64,000 nt of DNA from CAYJEQ01 sp964369235 (GCA_964369235.1 CAYJEQ010000004.1:19751-83750); one strand, 5' to 3'; counted from the first letter of the stretch, positions 17,178 to 26,106 are shown. The notes: a model not told the origin generated them from the letters alone. Numbers and translations are program-made.

Positions 17178-18979
17178 TGAGTATGGGTAAAGATTTTATA
17201 GCACCTATTGGGGTACTTACTGGACTTTGTGTTATTGTATCTGCTTCACTTGCAGCAGTGTACGGTGTTACAACTCCAATTATTGAAAAAAGAAAAGCTG
17301 AAGAAGCTGATAAGGCAAGAATAGCAGTATTATCTTCTGCAGATGCATTTACTAAGGTTGAGATGGCAGAAATGCCTGAAGGCGTAGTAGAAATATATGA
17401 AGCAAACAACGGCGCTGGATTTGCTGTAACTGCTGCTGGCAGAGGTTACGGTGGGGAAGTTGTTGTAATGTTTGGTATTACAAGCGACAGTGTTATTGAG
17501 AAAATACAGGTTCTAACCCATGCTGAAACACCAGGTCTTGGTACTAAGGTAGTGGCAGAGCCATCCTACCTAGATCAGTACAATGGCAAGGATTCAAACC
17601 TAGAAGGTATCGAGTCTGTAGGTGGTGCAACAGTTTCTGGCAATGCAGTAATGTCTGCAGCCAGATCAGCATTCCAAGGTTATGGCGCAGCAGCAGGGGT
17701 AGAGGTTTCCTCTGGTCCTGAAAGAGCACCAATCCCAACAAGCGCACTAACAGAGCTATTCCCAGAAGTGGCTGAGTTTACAAGACTTGCTACAGATGGG
17801 GAAGTGTACAAAGCAGGAGATCTAGGCTATGTATATGCGTCATCTGAACAGGGCTTTGTAGGGCCTATTACAATGGCTATTGCTCTTGATAACAATAAGA
17901 CTATTATCGGTGCTACTATAACAGAAATCTCTGAAACACCAGGTTATGGCATGAAGTTAGTAGAAAATGATTACCTAAACACAACCTATGTAGGTAAAAC
18001 ATCTGCTGATGGACTAGAAGTTATCGCTGGTGCAACTATTTCTAGTGATGCAGTTAACAAAATAATTGCTGATGCCTTTGAAGGTTATGACACATACAGT
18101 GCTGTAACAGAAGGCCAAGTAGTAGACCTATCTGCAACTGCATCTACAGAGGTAGAAACAGAAGTAGAAGAAACAAAAGATTACACAGCAGTAATGGCAG
18201 AAATCTTCCCAGAAGCAGAATTTACTGCTGTGGAAGAAGGCGTATTATACAAAGCTGGTGAAGCTGGATATGTATATATCGGTGCTAACCAAGGCTTTGT
18301 AGGCCCTATCGAAGCAGTAATCGGTATGGATAATAACGGTGCTATTACAGCTATTAAAATTACAGAAATCACCGAAACAGATGGTTTTGGTATGGCGTTA
18401 ACCGAAGAATCATTCCTAGCTGGTTTTGCTGGTAAGGTAGCTGGTGATGAGCTAGAAGCTATTGCTGGCTCCACAGTATCCTCTGATTCCTTTAAGAAAA
18501 CAATAGGCGAAGCCTTCGAAGCTTTTGCTAGTGCTGGCACAGCTGGTACAGTAGAAACAACTACCGAAGAAACAACAGAAACATCTACAGAAGCTTCTGT
18601 AGATGTAGTAGCTGAAATTCCAGCAGTAGTTTCTGAAATCCTATCTGGTACAGCAACAGTGCTAGAAGCAGATAAGATGTATAAAGTAGAAGGTGCTGGC
18701 TATGTTTACCTAGGAGCTAATAAGGGCTTTGCTGGTGATATGGCTCTAGCTATTGCTATGGATAACACAGGTGCTATTACTAAGATAGTTGTAACTGCAT
18801 CTAATGAAACAGTAGGCTATGGTGCACAGCTATCCGAGGCAGATTTTACTGATAAATACATTGGTAAGGTGTCTGGTGATGAGCTAGAGATGGTAGCTGG
18901 TTCTACAGTGTCCTCTGATGCATTTAACAAGACTGTAGAAGAAGCATTTCAGGCATATACAAAATACAGCGCAGAATAG
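17177..18979 (+). CDS. rnfG: RnfG with four tandem FMN-binding domains
   Basis: RnfG normally has about 200 residues, one membrane helix and one covalent FMN. Here it has 600 residues: a helix (about 8-30), a canonical FMN-binding domain (about 70-170, flavinylation Thr T152 in GGAT), and three further FMN-binding domains (about 205-305, T287 in AGAT; 355-450, T433 in AGST; 500-595, T577 in AGST). The last two domains are joined by Thr/Glu-rich linkers (around 320-336 and 455-480). Domains 2-4 resemble each other more than domain 1 (GYVY...GF.G....I.MDN), suggesting recent internal duplication. The frame is unbroken. ApbE in the same cluster could flavinylate all four. Confidence 0.93.
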   Translation: MSMGKDFIAPIGVLTGLCVIVSASLAAVYGVTTPIIEKRKAEEADKARIAVLSSADAFTKVEMAEMPEGVVEIYEANNGAGFAVTAAGRGYGGEVVVMFGITSDSVIEKIQVLTHAETPGLGTKVVAEPSYLDQYNGKDSNLEGIESVGGATVSGNAVMSAARSAFQGYGAAAGVEVSSGPERAPIPTSALTELFPEVAEFTRLATDGEVYKAGDLGYVYASSEQGFVGPITMAIALDNNKTIIGATITEISETPGYGMKLVENDYLNTTYVGKTSADGLEVIAGATISSDAVNKIIADAFEGYDTYSAVTEGQVVDLSATASTEVETEVEETKDYTAVMAEIFPEAEFTAVEEGVLYKAGEAGYVYIGANQGFVGPIEAVIGMDNNGAITAIKITEITETDGFGMALTEESFLAGFAGKVAGDELEAIAGSTVSSDSFKKTIGEAFEAFASAGTAGTVETTTEETTETSTEASVDVVAEIPAVVSEILSGTATVLEADKMYKVEGAGYVYLGANKGFAGDMALAIAMDNTGAITKIVVTASNETVGYGAQLSEADFTDKYIGKVSGDELEMVAGSTVSSDAFNKTVEEAFQAYTKYSAE

Positions 18980-18990
18980 GAGGAAGTACT

Positions 18991-19656
18991 ATGAGTAAAC
19001 TACAGATATTGACAAAAGGTCTAATTAAAGAAAACCCAGTACTTGTACTACTGTTAGGTACCTGTCCTGCACTGGCGGTAACAACACTAGCAGTAAATGG
19101 TATTGGTATGGGTCTTGCAACTACAATGGTACTTATATGTTCCAATGTGGTTATAGCACTATTAAAAAACATTATCCCAGATAAAGTTCGTATTCCTTGT
19201 TACATTGTTGTAATTGCAGGATTTGTAACCATAGTAGGTTTTGTACTAGAAGCATACTTCCCTGATATATACAGTGCACTAGGTTTGTTTTTACAGCTTA
19301 TTGTTGTTAACTGTATCGTACTAGGTAGAGCAGAGATGTTTGCTAGTAAGAACTCAGTGCTAAACTCTGCACTAGATGGTATCGGTATGGGTATGGGCTT
19401 TACACTAGCTCTACTTGCTATCGGTTCTATCCGTGAGTTTGTTGGTGCTGGTACTTGGATGGGTATCACAATAACAGCAGAATTATTCGATCCAGTTGCT
19501 ATCTTTGCGCTGGCACCAGGTGGTTTCTTTGTTTACGGTTGTCTAATTGCACTAGTAAACAAACTAACAGATGGTAAAGCTATCAAGAAGAAAGAGTTCG
19601 GTTGTGCAGGTTGTCCTGCTGCAGCTGCTTGCTCTAAAGCAGTGAAGGGAGAATAA
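18991..19656 (+). CDS. rnfE: Rnf complex subunit RnfE
   Basis: RnfE is one of two homologous six-helix membrane subunits that surround an intramembrane iron-sulfur centre in the Rnf/Nqr family. The 221-residue protein contains ENPVLVLLLGTCPALAVTT and LFLQLIVVNCIVLGRAE, including the conserved membrane cysteines. Its C-terminus carries a short tail with extra cysteines (FGCAGCPAAAACSK). The start follows AGGAGG, 11 nt after rnfG. The tail is an oddity whose role is not clear. Confidence 0.95.
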   Translation: MSKLQILTKGLIKENPVLVLLLGTCPALAVTTLAVNGIGMGLATTMVLICSNVVIALLKNIIPDKVRIPCYIVVIAGFVTIVGFVLEAYFPDIYSALGLFLQLIVVNCIVLGRAEMFASKNSVLNSALDGIGMGMGFTLALLAIGSIREFVGAGTWMGITITAELFDPVAIFALAPGGFFVYGCLIALVNKLTDGKAIKKKEFGCAGCPAAAACSKAVKGE

Positions 19657-19659
19657 TCA

Positions 19660-20247
19660 ATGGGAAATTATATTACAATACTAGTTGGTGCAATATTAGT
19701 AAATAACTTTGTACTTGCTCAGTTTTTAGGTATTTGTCCTTTCCTAGGTGTATCTAAAAAACTTGACTCAGCTATTGGTATGAGTGCAGCAGTAACCTTC
19801 GTAATGGTAATGGCTACAGCAGTTACTCACCCAATCTACAATCTAATCTTAGTTCCTGCAGATGGCTCTAGAGATCTAGGCTATCTACAGACAGTAGTAT
19901 TTATCCTAGTTATCGCAGCACTAGTACAGCTAGTAGAAATCATCCTAAAGAAATATGTTAAATCTCTACATGCTTCTCTAGGTGTATATCTACCACTGAT
20001 TACAACTAACTGTGCTGTTCTAGGTTGTACAATTATGAACATCGACGAAAGCTACAGCTACACAGAATCCCTAGTTAATGCACTAGGTGCAGGACTTGGT
20101 TTCCTACTAGCCATGGTACTATTTGCTGGTGTTAGACAGCGTCTTGAGGGTATAGATACTCCTGAGTGCTTTAAAGGTATCCCAATTACCCTAGTGGCAG
20201 CTTCCATTGTGGCAGTTTCCTTTATGGGATTTGGCGGTATTGTATAA
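19660..20247 (+). CDS. rnfA: Rnf complex subunit RnfA
   Basis: RnfA pairs with RnfE around the intramembrane iron site. The 195-residue protein has about six helices and the hallmark segments NNFVLAQFLGICPFLGVSKK and SLGVYLPLITTNCAVLG, including the conserved cysteines. It begins 3 nt after the rnfE stop, with AAGGGAG as ribosome-binding site inside rnfE. Codon use is strongly biased to CTA for leucine, as in the neighbouring rnf genes. Confidence 0.96.
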   Translation: MGNYITILVGAILVNNFVLAQFLGICPFLGVSKKLDSAIGMSAAVTFVMVMATAVTHPIYNLILVPADGSRDLGYLQTVVFILVIAALVQLVEIILKKYVKSLHASLGVYLPLITTNCAVLGCTIMNIDESYSYTESLVNALGAGLGFLLAMVLFAGVRQRLEGIDTPECFKGIPITLVAASIVAVSFMGFGGIV

Positions 20248-20286
20248 TCCAGTAAAAGATTAAACTAAGAACTAATAGTTTTTATA

Positions 20287-20323
20287 TTTGAAAGAAAGTT
20301 TCAGATAGAGGCTTTCTTTCAAA
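20287..20323 (+). promoter_or_regulatory. Hairpin in the rnfA-rnfB intergenic space
   Basis: TTTGAAAGAAAG pairs perfectly with CTTTCTTTCAAA (20287-20298, 20312-20323). A T-rich but interrupted stretch follows. In a 133-nt gap between otherwise tightly packed genes, it could be a partial terminator or an RNA processing or stability site that sets RnfB levels. Confidence 0.6.
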
Positions 20324-20380
20324 GATAGTTTTATATTTTAACCTATAAATATAAAACAGTAGAAAGGAATGTACATTAAC

Positions 20381-21187
20381 ATGAATGATATTTTAATGCC
20401 TGTTTTAATAGTTGCCATTATTGGTGTACTAGCAGGATTTATACTAGCTCTAGCATCAAAATTCATGTCCGTACCAGTGGATGAGAGATTTGATGTAGTT
20501 AGAGAATGTCTACCAGGTGCTAACTGTGGTGCTTGTGGATTTGCAGGTTGTGATGCTTATGCTAACGCTATTATTAACGACGGTGTAGCAACTAACCTTT
20601 GCCCTCCTGGTGGTGCAGACACAGCAAAAACGCTAAGTGAAGCAATGGGTGTTGCTTTTGTAGAAACAGCACCAAACTATGCAATCGTAAGATGTAAGGG
20701 TACAACAGAAAACACAGCTAAGATGACAGACTATCAGGGTGTTAAATCCTGTGCTGCTTGTGTTAACCTATATGGTGGTGACGGTACCTGTGCTAATTCC
20801 TGTATGGGTTACGGTGATTGTGTAACTGTATGTGCATATGATGCAATTCATGTAGTTGACGGAGTTGCAGTAACAGATAAAGAGAAGTGTGTAGCTTGTG
20901 GCCTATGTGTTAAAGCTTGTCCTAAGAGCATTATTACAATTATCCCAGCATCTAATGATATTGCAGTTACCTGTTCTTCCTGTGAAAAGGGTGCAGTAAC
21001 AAGAAAAGCATGTAAAGTTGGCTGTATTGGTTGTAAGAAGTGTGAGAAGGCTTGCCAGTTTGATGCTATTAAGGTAGAAAACAACCTAGCTTCCATCGAT
21101 CCAGAAAAGTGCACAAACTGTGGTGCATGTGTACCAGAGTGCCCAACAAATGCAATAACAATTCTAGGTTGTTCTAAAACAGCCTAG
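20381..21187 (+). CDS. rnfB: Rnf complex subunit RnfB (ferredoxin-interacting Fe-S protein)
   Basis: RnfB accepts electrons from reduced ferredoxin on the cytoplasmic side. The ~268-residue protein has an N-terminal membrane helix (about 7-28), the Fe4S cluster domain CLPGANCGACGFAGC...C, and several ferredoxin-type clusters: CAACVNLYGGDGTCANSC, CVACGLCVKACP, CIGCKKCEKACQ and CTNCGACVPECP. This matches the cluster-rich form in Clostridia. I chose ATG 20381, 11 nt after AGAAAGGAATG, over ATG 20369 inside the ribosome-binding site. It is the last rnf gene, before a long stem. Confidence 0.95.
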   Translation: MNDILMPVLIVAIIGVLAGFILALASKFMSVPVDERFDVVRECLPGANCGACGFAGCDAYANAIINDGVATNLCPPGGADTAKTLSEAMGVAFVETAPNYAIVRCKGTTENTAKMTDYQGVKSCAACVNLYGGDGTCANSCMGYGDCVTVCAYDAIHVVDGVAVTDKEKCVACGLCVKACPKSIITIIPASNDIAVTCSSCEKGAVTRKACKVGCIGCKKCEKACQFDAIKVENNLASIDPEKCTNCGACVPECPTNAITILGCSKTA

Positions 21188-21195
21188 TCAAAAGT

Positions 21196-21304
21196 AAATC
21201 AAGGCTAGTCTAAATAATTACTACAAAATATTATACATATGGTAAAAATACCCGGCATGTAATACTATAAGTAGTAAGATTATTACCCTAGCCTTGATTT
21301 TTTA
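21196..21304. terminator. Long-stem terminator or palindromic element after rnfB
   Basis: AAATCAAGGCTAG (21196-21208) pairs with CTAGCCTTGATTT (21289-21301), followed by a T-run. The stem can extend inward through AATTACTAC/GTAGTAAGATT and ATATTATACAT/ATGTAATACTAT, giving a ~109-nt imperfect hairpin, much longer than an ordinary terminator. It probably ends the rnf transcript and may derive from a small palindromic mobile element. Confidence 0.65.
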
Positions 21305-21352
21305 CTATTTAATAGCTATAATAAATATATAAAATTGAAAGGAATTACTATC

Positions 21353-21847
21353 ATGAATAATATTTTTAAAAGAGTAAGTGTAAGAAAATATCTAGATAAA
21401 CCAGTAGAAGCTGAAAAAATCCAGTCCATCTTAAAGGCAGCTATGGCAGCGCCATCATCAAGAAATCAACAGCCTTGGGAGTTTTATGTAGTGACTAACA
21501 AAGGGATAATAGAAAAGATAGCAGATTGCCATCAGTATTCTAAATGCGCAGCTGGTGCCCCTGTAGTCTTTGTGCCATGCTTTAAAGCAGATATGCCACT
21601 ACCAGCCTCTGTTAACATTGATATGTCAGCAGCAGTGGAAAATATGCTACTACAGATTACAGACCTTGACCTAGGGGCAGTATGGATAGGTATTACACCA
21701 AAAGAAGATCGTGTGGCTTATATTAGAGAAGCAATGAATATCCCAGCAGAGCTAACACCTTTCTGCTTAATCCCTTGTGGATATCCAGATAAAGAGTACA
21801 CACAGAAGGATAGATTTGATCTGGCTAGAGTACATTATATAGATTAA
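21353..21847 (+). CDS. Nitroreductase-family protein
   Basis: A 164-residue FMN-dependent nitroreductase-like protein. It has the N-terminal VRKYLDKPVEAEKIQSILKAAMAAPSSRNQQPWEF signature, where Arg and Ser contact FMN, and later DLGAVWIGITP and CLIPCGYPD. It is short but complete for the small NADH-oxidase/nitroreductase group. The substrate is unknown; candidates include quinones, nitro compounds or flavin itself. I chose ATG 21353 with GAAAGGAATT upstream rather than the TTG at 21335. Confidence 0.88.
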   Translation: MNNIFKRVSVRKYLDKPVEAEKIQSILKAAMAAPSSRNQQPWEFYVVTNKGIIEKIADCHQYSKCAAGAPVVFVPCFKADMPLPASVNIDMSAAVENMLLQITDLDLGAVWIGITPKEDRVAYIREAMNIPAELTPFCLIPCGYPDKEYTQKDRFDLARVHYID

Positions 21848-21934
21848 TAATTGGTTAGAATATATAGCTTTACAGCTACAGAAATAAGTTGTTGTATAAG
21901 TAATTAGCAGTATATCCATAGAAAGAGTAAATTA

Positions 21935-22894
21935 ATGAATAAGAAACAAAAGAAAATTTTAGCAGTAGTTCTGGTAATTATATGCCTACTGCTTGCAGTA
22001 GCATGGTTTGTTGGGGATTACTTTGTAGGCTATGCCCTAGAGAGAAAACCTTTAGATGATTTTGACCCACTGGCACCAAGCTATGAAATGGGCGAGATAG
22101 AGCAGAAAAACAAAGACAATATAAACGCATTAGTAGATCAGTGGCTAGTAGAAGTAGATCCAGTTACAGTTAATCTTACTGCTACAGATGGCACTCCACT
22201 ACATGGTTTGGTGTACAATAATAATGACAGTGATTTGTGGGTAATAGCAGTACATGGCTACACCTCAATACACACTGCTGTAGATGATATAGCTTATAAC
22301 TACTACAATAAGGGCTATAACGCCATAACACCAGACCTAAGAGGTCATGGATATTCTGGTGGTCAGTATATGACTATGGGATATAATGACTCAGAGGATT
22401 TACTACTTTGGATTGATTATATACTAGAGATTAATCCTAATGCTGAGATTGTACTACATGGAGTATCTATGGGTGCTGCAACTGTAATGATTACTGCAGG
22501 TGATGACAAACTACCTGAAAATGTAATAGCAGTAGTAGAGGACTGTGGCTATACAAATGCCTTTACAATGATGGAAGAGCAGATTGAGTTTAGATTTGGG
22601 CTACCATCCTTCCCACTAGTTGATATAGCAAATATTGTTTCTCAGATTAAGACAGGCCTTGATATAAGAGATGCCTCTCCTATAGAGTCACTGGAAAATG
22701 CTGAAGTTCCGATTTTGTTTATCCATGGTGATCAGGACGGCTATGTTCAGTTTTATATGCTAGATGAGCTGTATAACAGCTATGATGGTATTAAAGAAAA
22801 ACTGGTAATAGAAGGTGCTGATCATGGTGGAGCTAGAAATCTTCAGCCCGAGCAATATTACAATACGGTCTTTAATTTCATTGATAATATATAG
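21935..22894 (+). CDS. Membrane-anchored alpha/beta hydrolase
   Basis: The 319-residue protein has an N-terminal membrane segment (about 8-32) and an alpha/beta hydrolase domain facing outside. It shows the oxyanion region AVHGYTS, the nucleophile elbow HGVSMGAA (Ser), an acid in HGDQDGYV and the catalytic His in ADHGG, so the triad is intact. It resembles the serine aminopeptidase S33/YqkD-like hydrolases of Firmicutes. Substrate is unknown. ATG 21935 follows AGAAAGAG. Confidence 0.88.
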   Translation: MNKKQKKILAVVLVIICLLLAVAWFVGDYFVGYALERKPLDDFDPLAPSYEMGEIEQKNKDNINALVDQWLVEVDPVTVNLTATDGTPLHGLVYNNNDSDLWVIAVHGYTSIHTAVDDIAYNYYNKGYNAITPDLRGHGYSGGQYMTMGYNDSEDLLLWIDYILEINPNAEIVLHGVSMGAATVMITAGDDKLPENVIAVVEDCGYTNAFTMMEEQIEFRFGLPSFPLVDIANIVSQIKTGLDIRDASPIESLENAEVPILFIHGDQDGYVQFYMLDELYNSYDGIKEKLVIEGADHGGARNLQPEQYYNTVFNFIDNI

Positions 22895-22944
22895 TTTTAC
22901 TATACAAAGAGAAAAAAACATACAAATCTATACAAAAAGTATAA

Positions 22945-22975
22945 AGGCTATCCCACTTAATACATGGGATAGCCT
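22945..22975. terminator. Hairpin between the hydrolase and GNAT genes
   Basis: AGGCTATCCCA pairs with TGGGATAGCCT. It lies between the ends of convergent genes and is likely a terminator for one or both; the T-runs are weak. Confidence 0.55.
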
Positions 22976-23001
22976 CTACATTAGAGAATAAACTATGCTA
23001 T

Positions 23002-23445
23002 TCACAACTCCACTTTATATATACATTTATGTAAAAGTATATGTTCTAAAGGTAGGGGATGTTCGCTAAGCTGTGTGTCGAGAATTTCTAGCAGTTTCCC
23101 TCCTGCATTCTCGATGGTTTTTCTTGATGGTATGTTCTCGCAATCGCAGGTGACAATAAGGTAGGACATACCTAACCTCTTAGCTAATTTAAATAGTATG
23201 TAACATGCTTTTTCAGCATAGTTATTACCTCGATAGATTGGATCAATGGCATAGCCGATATTGCCTTGTTCATATAAAGCTTCGCTATGGCCCATGCGCA
23301 GATCACAATCTCCTATGGGACGCCCATCAAGTAAGAAGATTCTGAATTTATAGGTATGTGCCCATTTCTTTCGGTCGCTTTTAAGCTCCTCAAGTAGTTC
23401 GAGGTATATCTCATTGTCGGTTAATAGTTCAGTTCCCTGTAACAT
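23002..23445 (-). CDS. GNAT-family N-acetyltransferase
   Basis: A 147-residue GNAT protein of the RimJ/RimL type, predicted to transfer an acetyl group from acetyl-CoA to an amine. The region IGYAIDPIYRGNNYAEKACYILFKLAKRLG contains a diverged form of the R/Q-x-x-G-x-G/A acetyl-CoA loop (YRGNNYA), and IENAGGKLLEIL is a typical C-terminal element. The start follows AGGAGG. Acceptor unknown; it is flanked by unrelated genes. Confidence 0.85.
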   Translation of the reverse strand: MLQGTELLTDNEIYLELLEELKSDRKKWAHTYKFRIFLLDGRPIGDCDLRMGHSEALYEQGNIGYAIDPIYRGNNYAEKACYILFKLAKRLGMSYLIVTCDCENIPSRKTIENAGGKLLEILDTQLSEHPLPLEHILLHKCIYKVEL

Positions 23446-23882
23446 AAGACTACCTCCTATCTATATTATTTTATTTTGTTAAGATAGTTACCATAAGGTA
23501 TCTTTCTTTATACTAATACTAGCAAAATTAATTAAAAATAGCAATGAATATTGTGTTAAATGTTGATTTTGCACAAAAAAATGGTGGTTGTCTAAAAAAA
23601 GCCGTTGACAAATGGATTAATTGTGTGTCTAGCTAGCCAATATAGGCAAAACCAAGTGGCGAAAATAAACTTTTTTGTTAGCAAGTTATCATAATAACAT
23701 GGTAATTGCTTGCAAGTTAAAATGAAAAAGAGTATAATCAATGATATATATTAAATAAGTACAATTTTCATTTAGTTTTATTGTAGATATTATATAATGT
23801 TATTAATATAACTTATGTAATGATATATGAAAAATTTCCATATAATTTATATTTTGGAAACTATAGAAAGAGTCGATAGTAT
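23446..23882. other. Long AT-rich divergent intergenic region
   Basis: About 440 bases with no credible gene. An imperfect dyad lies around 23680-23716 (GCAAGTTATCAT and ATGGTAATTGCTTGC). A TTGACA occurs near 23606 without a matching -10. The region should hold the promoters of the GNAT gene and of the MATE leader. I see no known riboswitch consensus. Confidence 0.4.
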
Positions 23883-23986
23883 GAAACAAAGTTTCAAACA
23901 TGGGTTTGTGCTTTCGGTAATTATAACAGCTGAAATTTTCTCATAAAAATTATTAGAAAATCACACAAAGCACAAGGAAAGGAATT
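23883..23986 (+). promoter_or_regulatory. Structured 5' leader element, copy 3 (MATE gene)
   Basis: Order: hairpin GAAAC-AAA-GTTTC (23883-23895), outer stem TTGTGCTTT/AAAGCACAA (23906-23914 and 23967-23975), inner hairpin ATTTTCT/AGAAAAT, then AAGGAAAGGAATT with the ribosome-binding site. The first hairpin and following CATGGGTTTGTGCTTTCGGT closely match the copy at 59690. Confidence 0.75.
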
Positions 23987-23995
23987 AACATTTAA

Positions 23996-25384
23996 ATGAG
24001 TAAGAGAGAAGATAATCTCCTAGGAGAAATGCCCGTACCTAAAGCAATATTTAAAATTGGCGTGCCAGCAATGGCTGCCATGCTGGTAATGGCTGTGTAT
24101 AATCTAGTAGATACACTGTTTATAGGTATGCTAGGTGATGACAAAGCCTTATCAGCAGTAGCAGTAGCTTTTCCTATTATGACACTTATGGGGGCTGTAG
24201 GGCAGGTTTTTGGAGCTGGTGCAGCTGCAGCCATAGGTAGAGCCTTTGGGGTAAAGGATCACGACTACGCAAATAGAATTGCAACTACTACTATATACAC
24301 CTCACTGGTATCAGGAGTAATATTTGCTATATTTGGTATACTTTTTATTGAGGAGATATTTACTGCTTTTGGCACTACACAGTCGGTAATGGGACATGCT
24401 GTAGATTACGGAATTTGGATGTTTGTCGGTGCAGTTTTTTCTATACCGAACCAAGCTTTTAACAATATTGCAAGAGCAGAAACAAAGGCTGTCCTATCCA
24501 TGAAGGCACTTTCTATTGGCTCAGTAGCAAATATAATCCTTGACCCGATATTTATGTTTGAATTAGGAGGATTTGGTCTTAACATGGGTATAGAAGGGGC
24601 TTCTATAGCAACTACAATATCTCAGGGGCTATGTTTCTTATTTATAGGCTGGCATTTCTTTACAGGAAAGACCACAGTTAAGATTAAACCATCAAACTTT
24701 AACCCAAACAAATCCCTATACAAAGAGGTAGTTTCAACAGGGGCACCAATAGGATTATCCCAGATGCTTAGTACCCTAGCTGTTTCTATTACAAATATTG
24801 CTGCTATTAGCTTCTCAGTAGATTTAGTATATGGTGAGAACATACAATCAGCCTATGGGATTGTTTTAAAGTTTACCATGATGATTTTCATGGTGTTTAT
24901 GGGACTGCTACAAGGGTTTCAGCCAATTGCTTCCTTTAGTTATGGCTCCAGAAATAAAGAAAGATTCTATGAGGCTTTTACCTTTACGAGAAAACTTCTT
25001 TTAGTCAGTTCTGCGGTAATCGGTTTAATTATGCTAGTATTTGCACCGATGTTTATATCAGCCTTTACACAAAACCCTGAGATTATTGACATGGGTAGTA
25101 AATTTATAAGAGCTAATGGTATATGTCTACCCCTACTTGGTATAGCAATGCTACAGATGCTGACATTCCAAGCTACAGGTAACGGAAGATATGGTTCTAT
25201 AGTTGCTACAGCTAGACAGGGGTATATATACATACCTTTACTATTTATACTAGCTGCCACTGTCGGCATATCAACAATATTTTATATACAAGCAATATCC
25301 GATCTATCAGCAGGGATAATTAGTATGATACTGTATACAAAATACAAAAAAACTCTGGAAGCACACTTTAATAGTGTTGATTAA
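23996..25384 (+). CDS. MATE-family multidrug/metabolite efflux transporter
   Basis: The 462-residue protein has twelve predicted membrane helices in two MATE repeats, with the N-terminal pattern MPVPKAIFKIGVPAMAAMLVMAVYNLVDTLFIG and the second repeat starting TGAPIGLSQML. This fits the MepA-like branch that exports cationic drugs or metabolites using Na+ or H+ gradients. It is preceded by the repeated structured leader, so expression may be controlled after transcription begins. The alarmone synthetase gene follows on the same strand after 56 nt. Confidence 0.92.
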   Translation: MSKREDNLLGEMPVPKAIFKIGVPAMAAMLVMAVYNLVDTLFIGMLGDDKALSAVAVAFPIMTLMGAVGQVFGAGAAAAIGRAFGVKDHDYANRIATTTIYTSLVSGVIFAIFGILFIEEIFTAFGTTQSVMGHAVDYGIWMFVGAVFSIPNQAFNNIARAETKAVLSMKALSIGSVANIILDPIFMFELGGFGLNMGIEGASIATTISQGLCFLFIGWHFFTGKTTVKIKPSNFNPNKSLYKEVVSTGAPIGLSQMLSTLAVSITNIAAISFSVDLVYGENIQSAYGIVLKFTMMIFMVFMGLLQGFQPIASFSYGSRNKERFYEAFTFTRKLLLVSSAVIGLIMLVFAPMFISAFTQNPEIIDMGSKFIRANGICLPLLGIAMLQMLTFQATGNGRYGSIVATARQGYIYIPLLFILAATVGISTIFYIQAISDLSAGIISMILYTKYKKTLEAHFNSVD

Positions 25385-25440
25385 TCACAAAAAATCCGTT
25401 ATAATATAAGTATAACTTGTTTATAAAGGATGGTGTTTTA

Positions 25441-26106
25441 ATGGAACTTAATATCACAGAGGAGCTTTTTGGCAAGGGCAAAGAGTTTGATAATGATAGT
25501 ATTAATGATTTTCTTCAACTAATGATGTGGTATGAATGTGCCCTAGTAGAGATGGAAACCAAGCTAAAGGTACTTGATAAAGAGTTTAATATTATCCGTA
25601 AAAGAAACCCCATACACTCTATACAAACTAGAATTAAGCGACCTATTAGCATTATTCAAAAGCTAAATAGAATGAATAAAGAAGTGTCCCTAGACAGTAT
25701 TAGTAAAGAGCTTTACGATGTGGCAGGAATAAGAGTAATATGCTCATTTAATTCAGATATGTACAGTTTAATAGAGGTGCTAATTAATCAGGATGATATA
25801 GAGTTAATTCAGATTAAGGACTATGTAAAAAATCCTAAAGAAAATGGTTATCGCAGTATCCATTTACTACTGGGGATACCTATATTTCTATCTAATGAGA
25901 AGAGGATAGTTAAGGTAGAGGTACAGTTTAGAACAATAGCAATGGATTTCTGGGCAAGTCTTGAACATGATATAAGATATAAAAAGCGAATAGAAAGCTC
26001 AGAGCATATAGCAAATGAGCTTAGAAAATGTGCTGACTCTATTTCTGAAATTGATAAAAAGATGCAGGAAATTAGAATTATGCTAGAGGAGTCCAGCCAA
26101 AGTTAA
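25441..26106 (+). CDS. Small alarmone synthetase (RelA/SpoT synthetase domain, GTP pyrophosphokinase)
   Basis: This protein makes (p)ppGpp from GTP/GDP and ATP. It has only the synthetase domain, with no HD hydrolase or regulatory domains, like RelP/RelQ enzymes. Visible motifs are RIKRPISIIQKLNR, DVAGIRVICSF, ENGYRSIHL (G-loop and substrate region) and VEVQFRTIAMDFWASLEHDIRYK with the conserved Glu. Its 221 residues match the family. I chose ATG 25441 with AAAGGATGG upstream over ATG 25417. A TATAAT just upstream suggests its own promoter. Confidence 0.92.
   Translation: MELNITEELFGKGKEFDNDSINDFLQLMMWYECALVEMETKLKVLDKEFNIIRKRNPIHSIQTRIKRPISIIQKLNRMNKEVSLDSISKELYDVAGIRVICSFNSDMYSLIEVLINQDDIELIQIKDYVKNPKENGYRSIHLLLGIPIFLSNEKRIVKVEVQFRTIAMDFWASLEHDIRYKKRIESSEHIANELRKCADSISEIDKKMQEIRIMLEESSQS

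Noticed and set aside
17177..18979. rnfG length as a gene fusion or frameshift artefact
   Set aside because: All four domains have the same fold and motifs in one open frame and no other gene is fused, so internal duplication is more likely. A sequencing artefact cannot be fully excluded.
23600..23720. Possible c-di-GMP-I-like or fluoride riboswitch before the MATE gene
   Set aside because: Only a short GGCAAAACC-like word is present; the conserved junction and partner helices are not.
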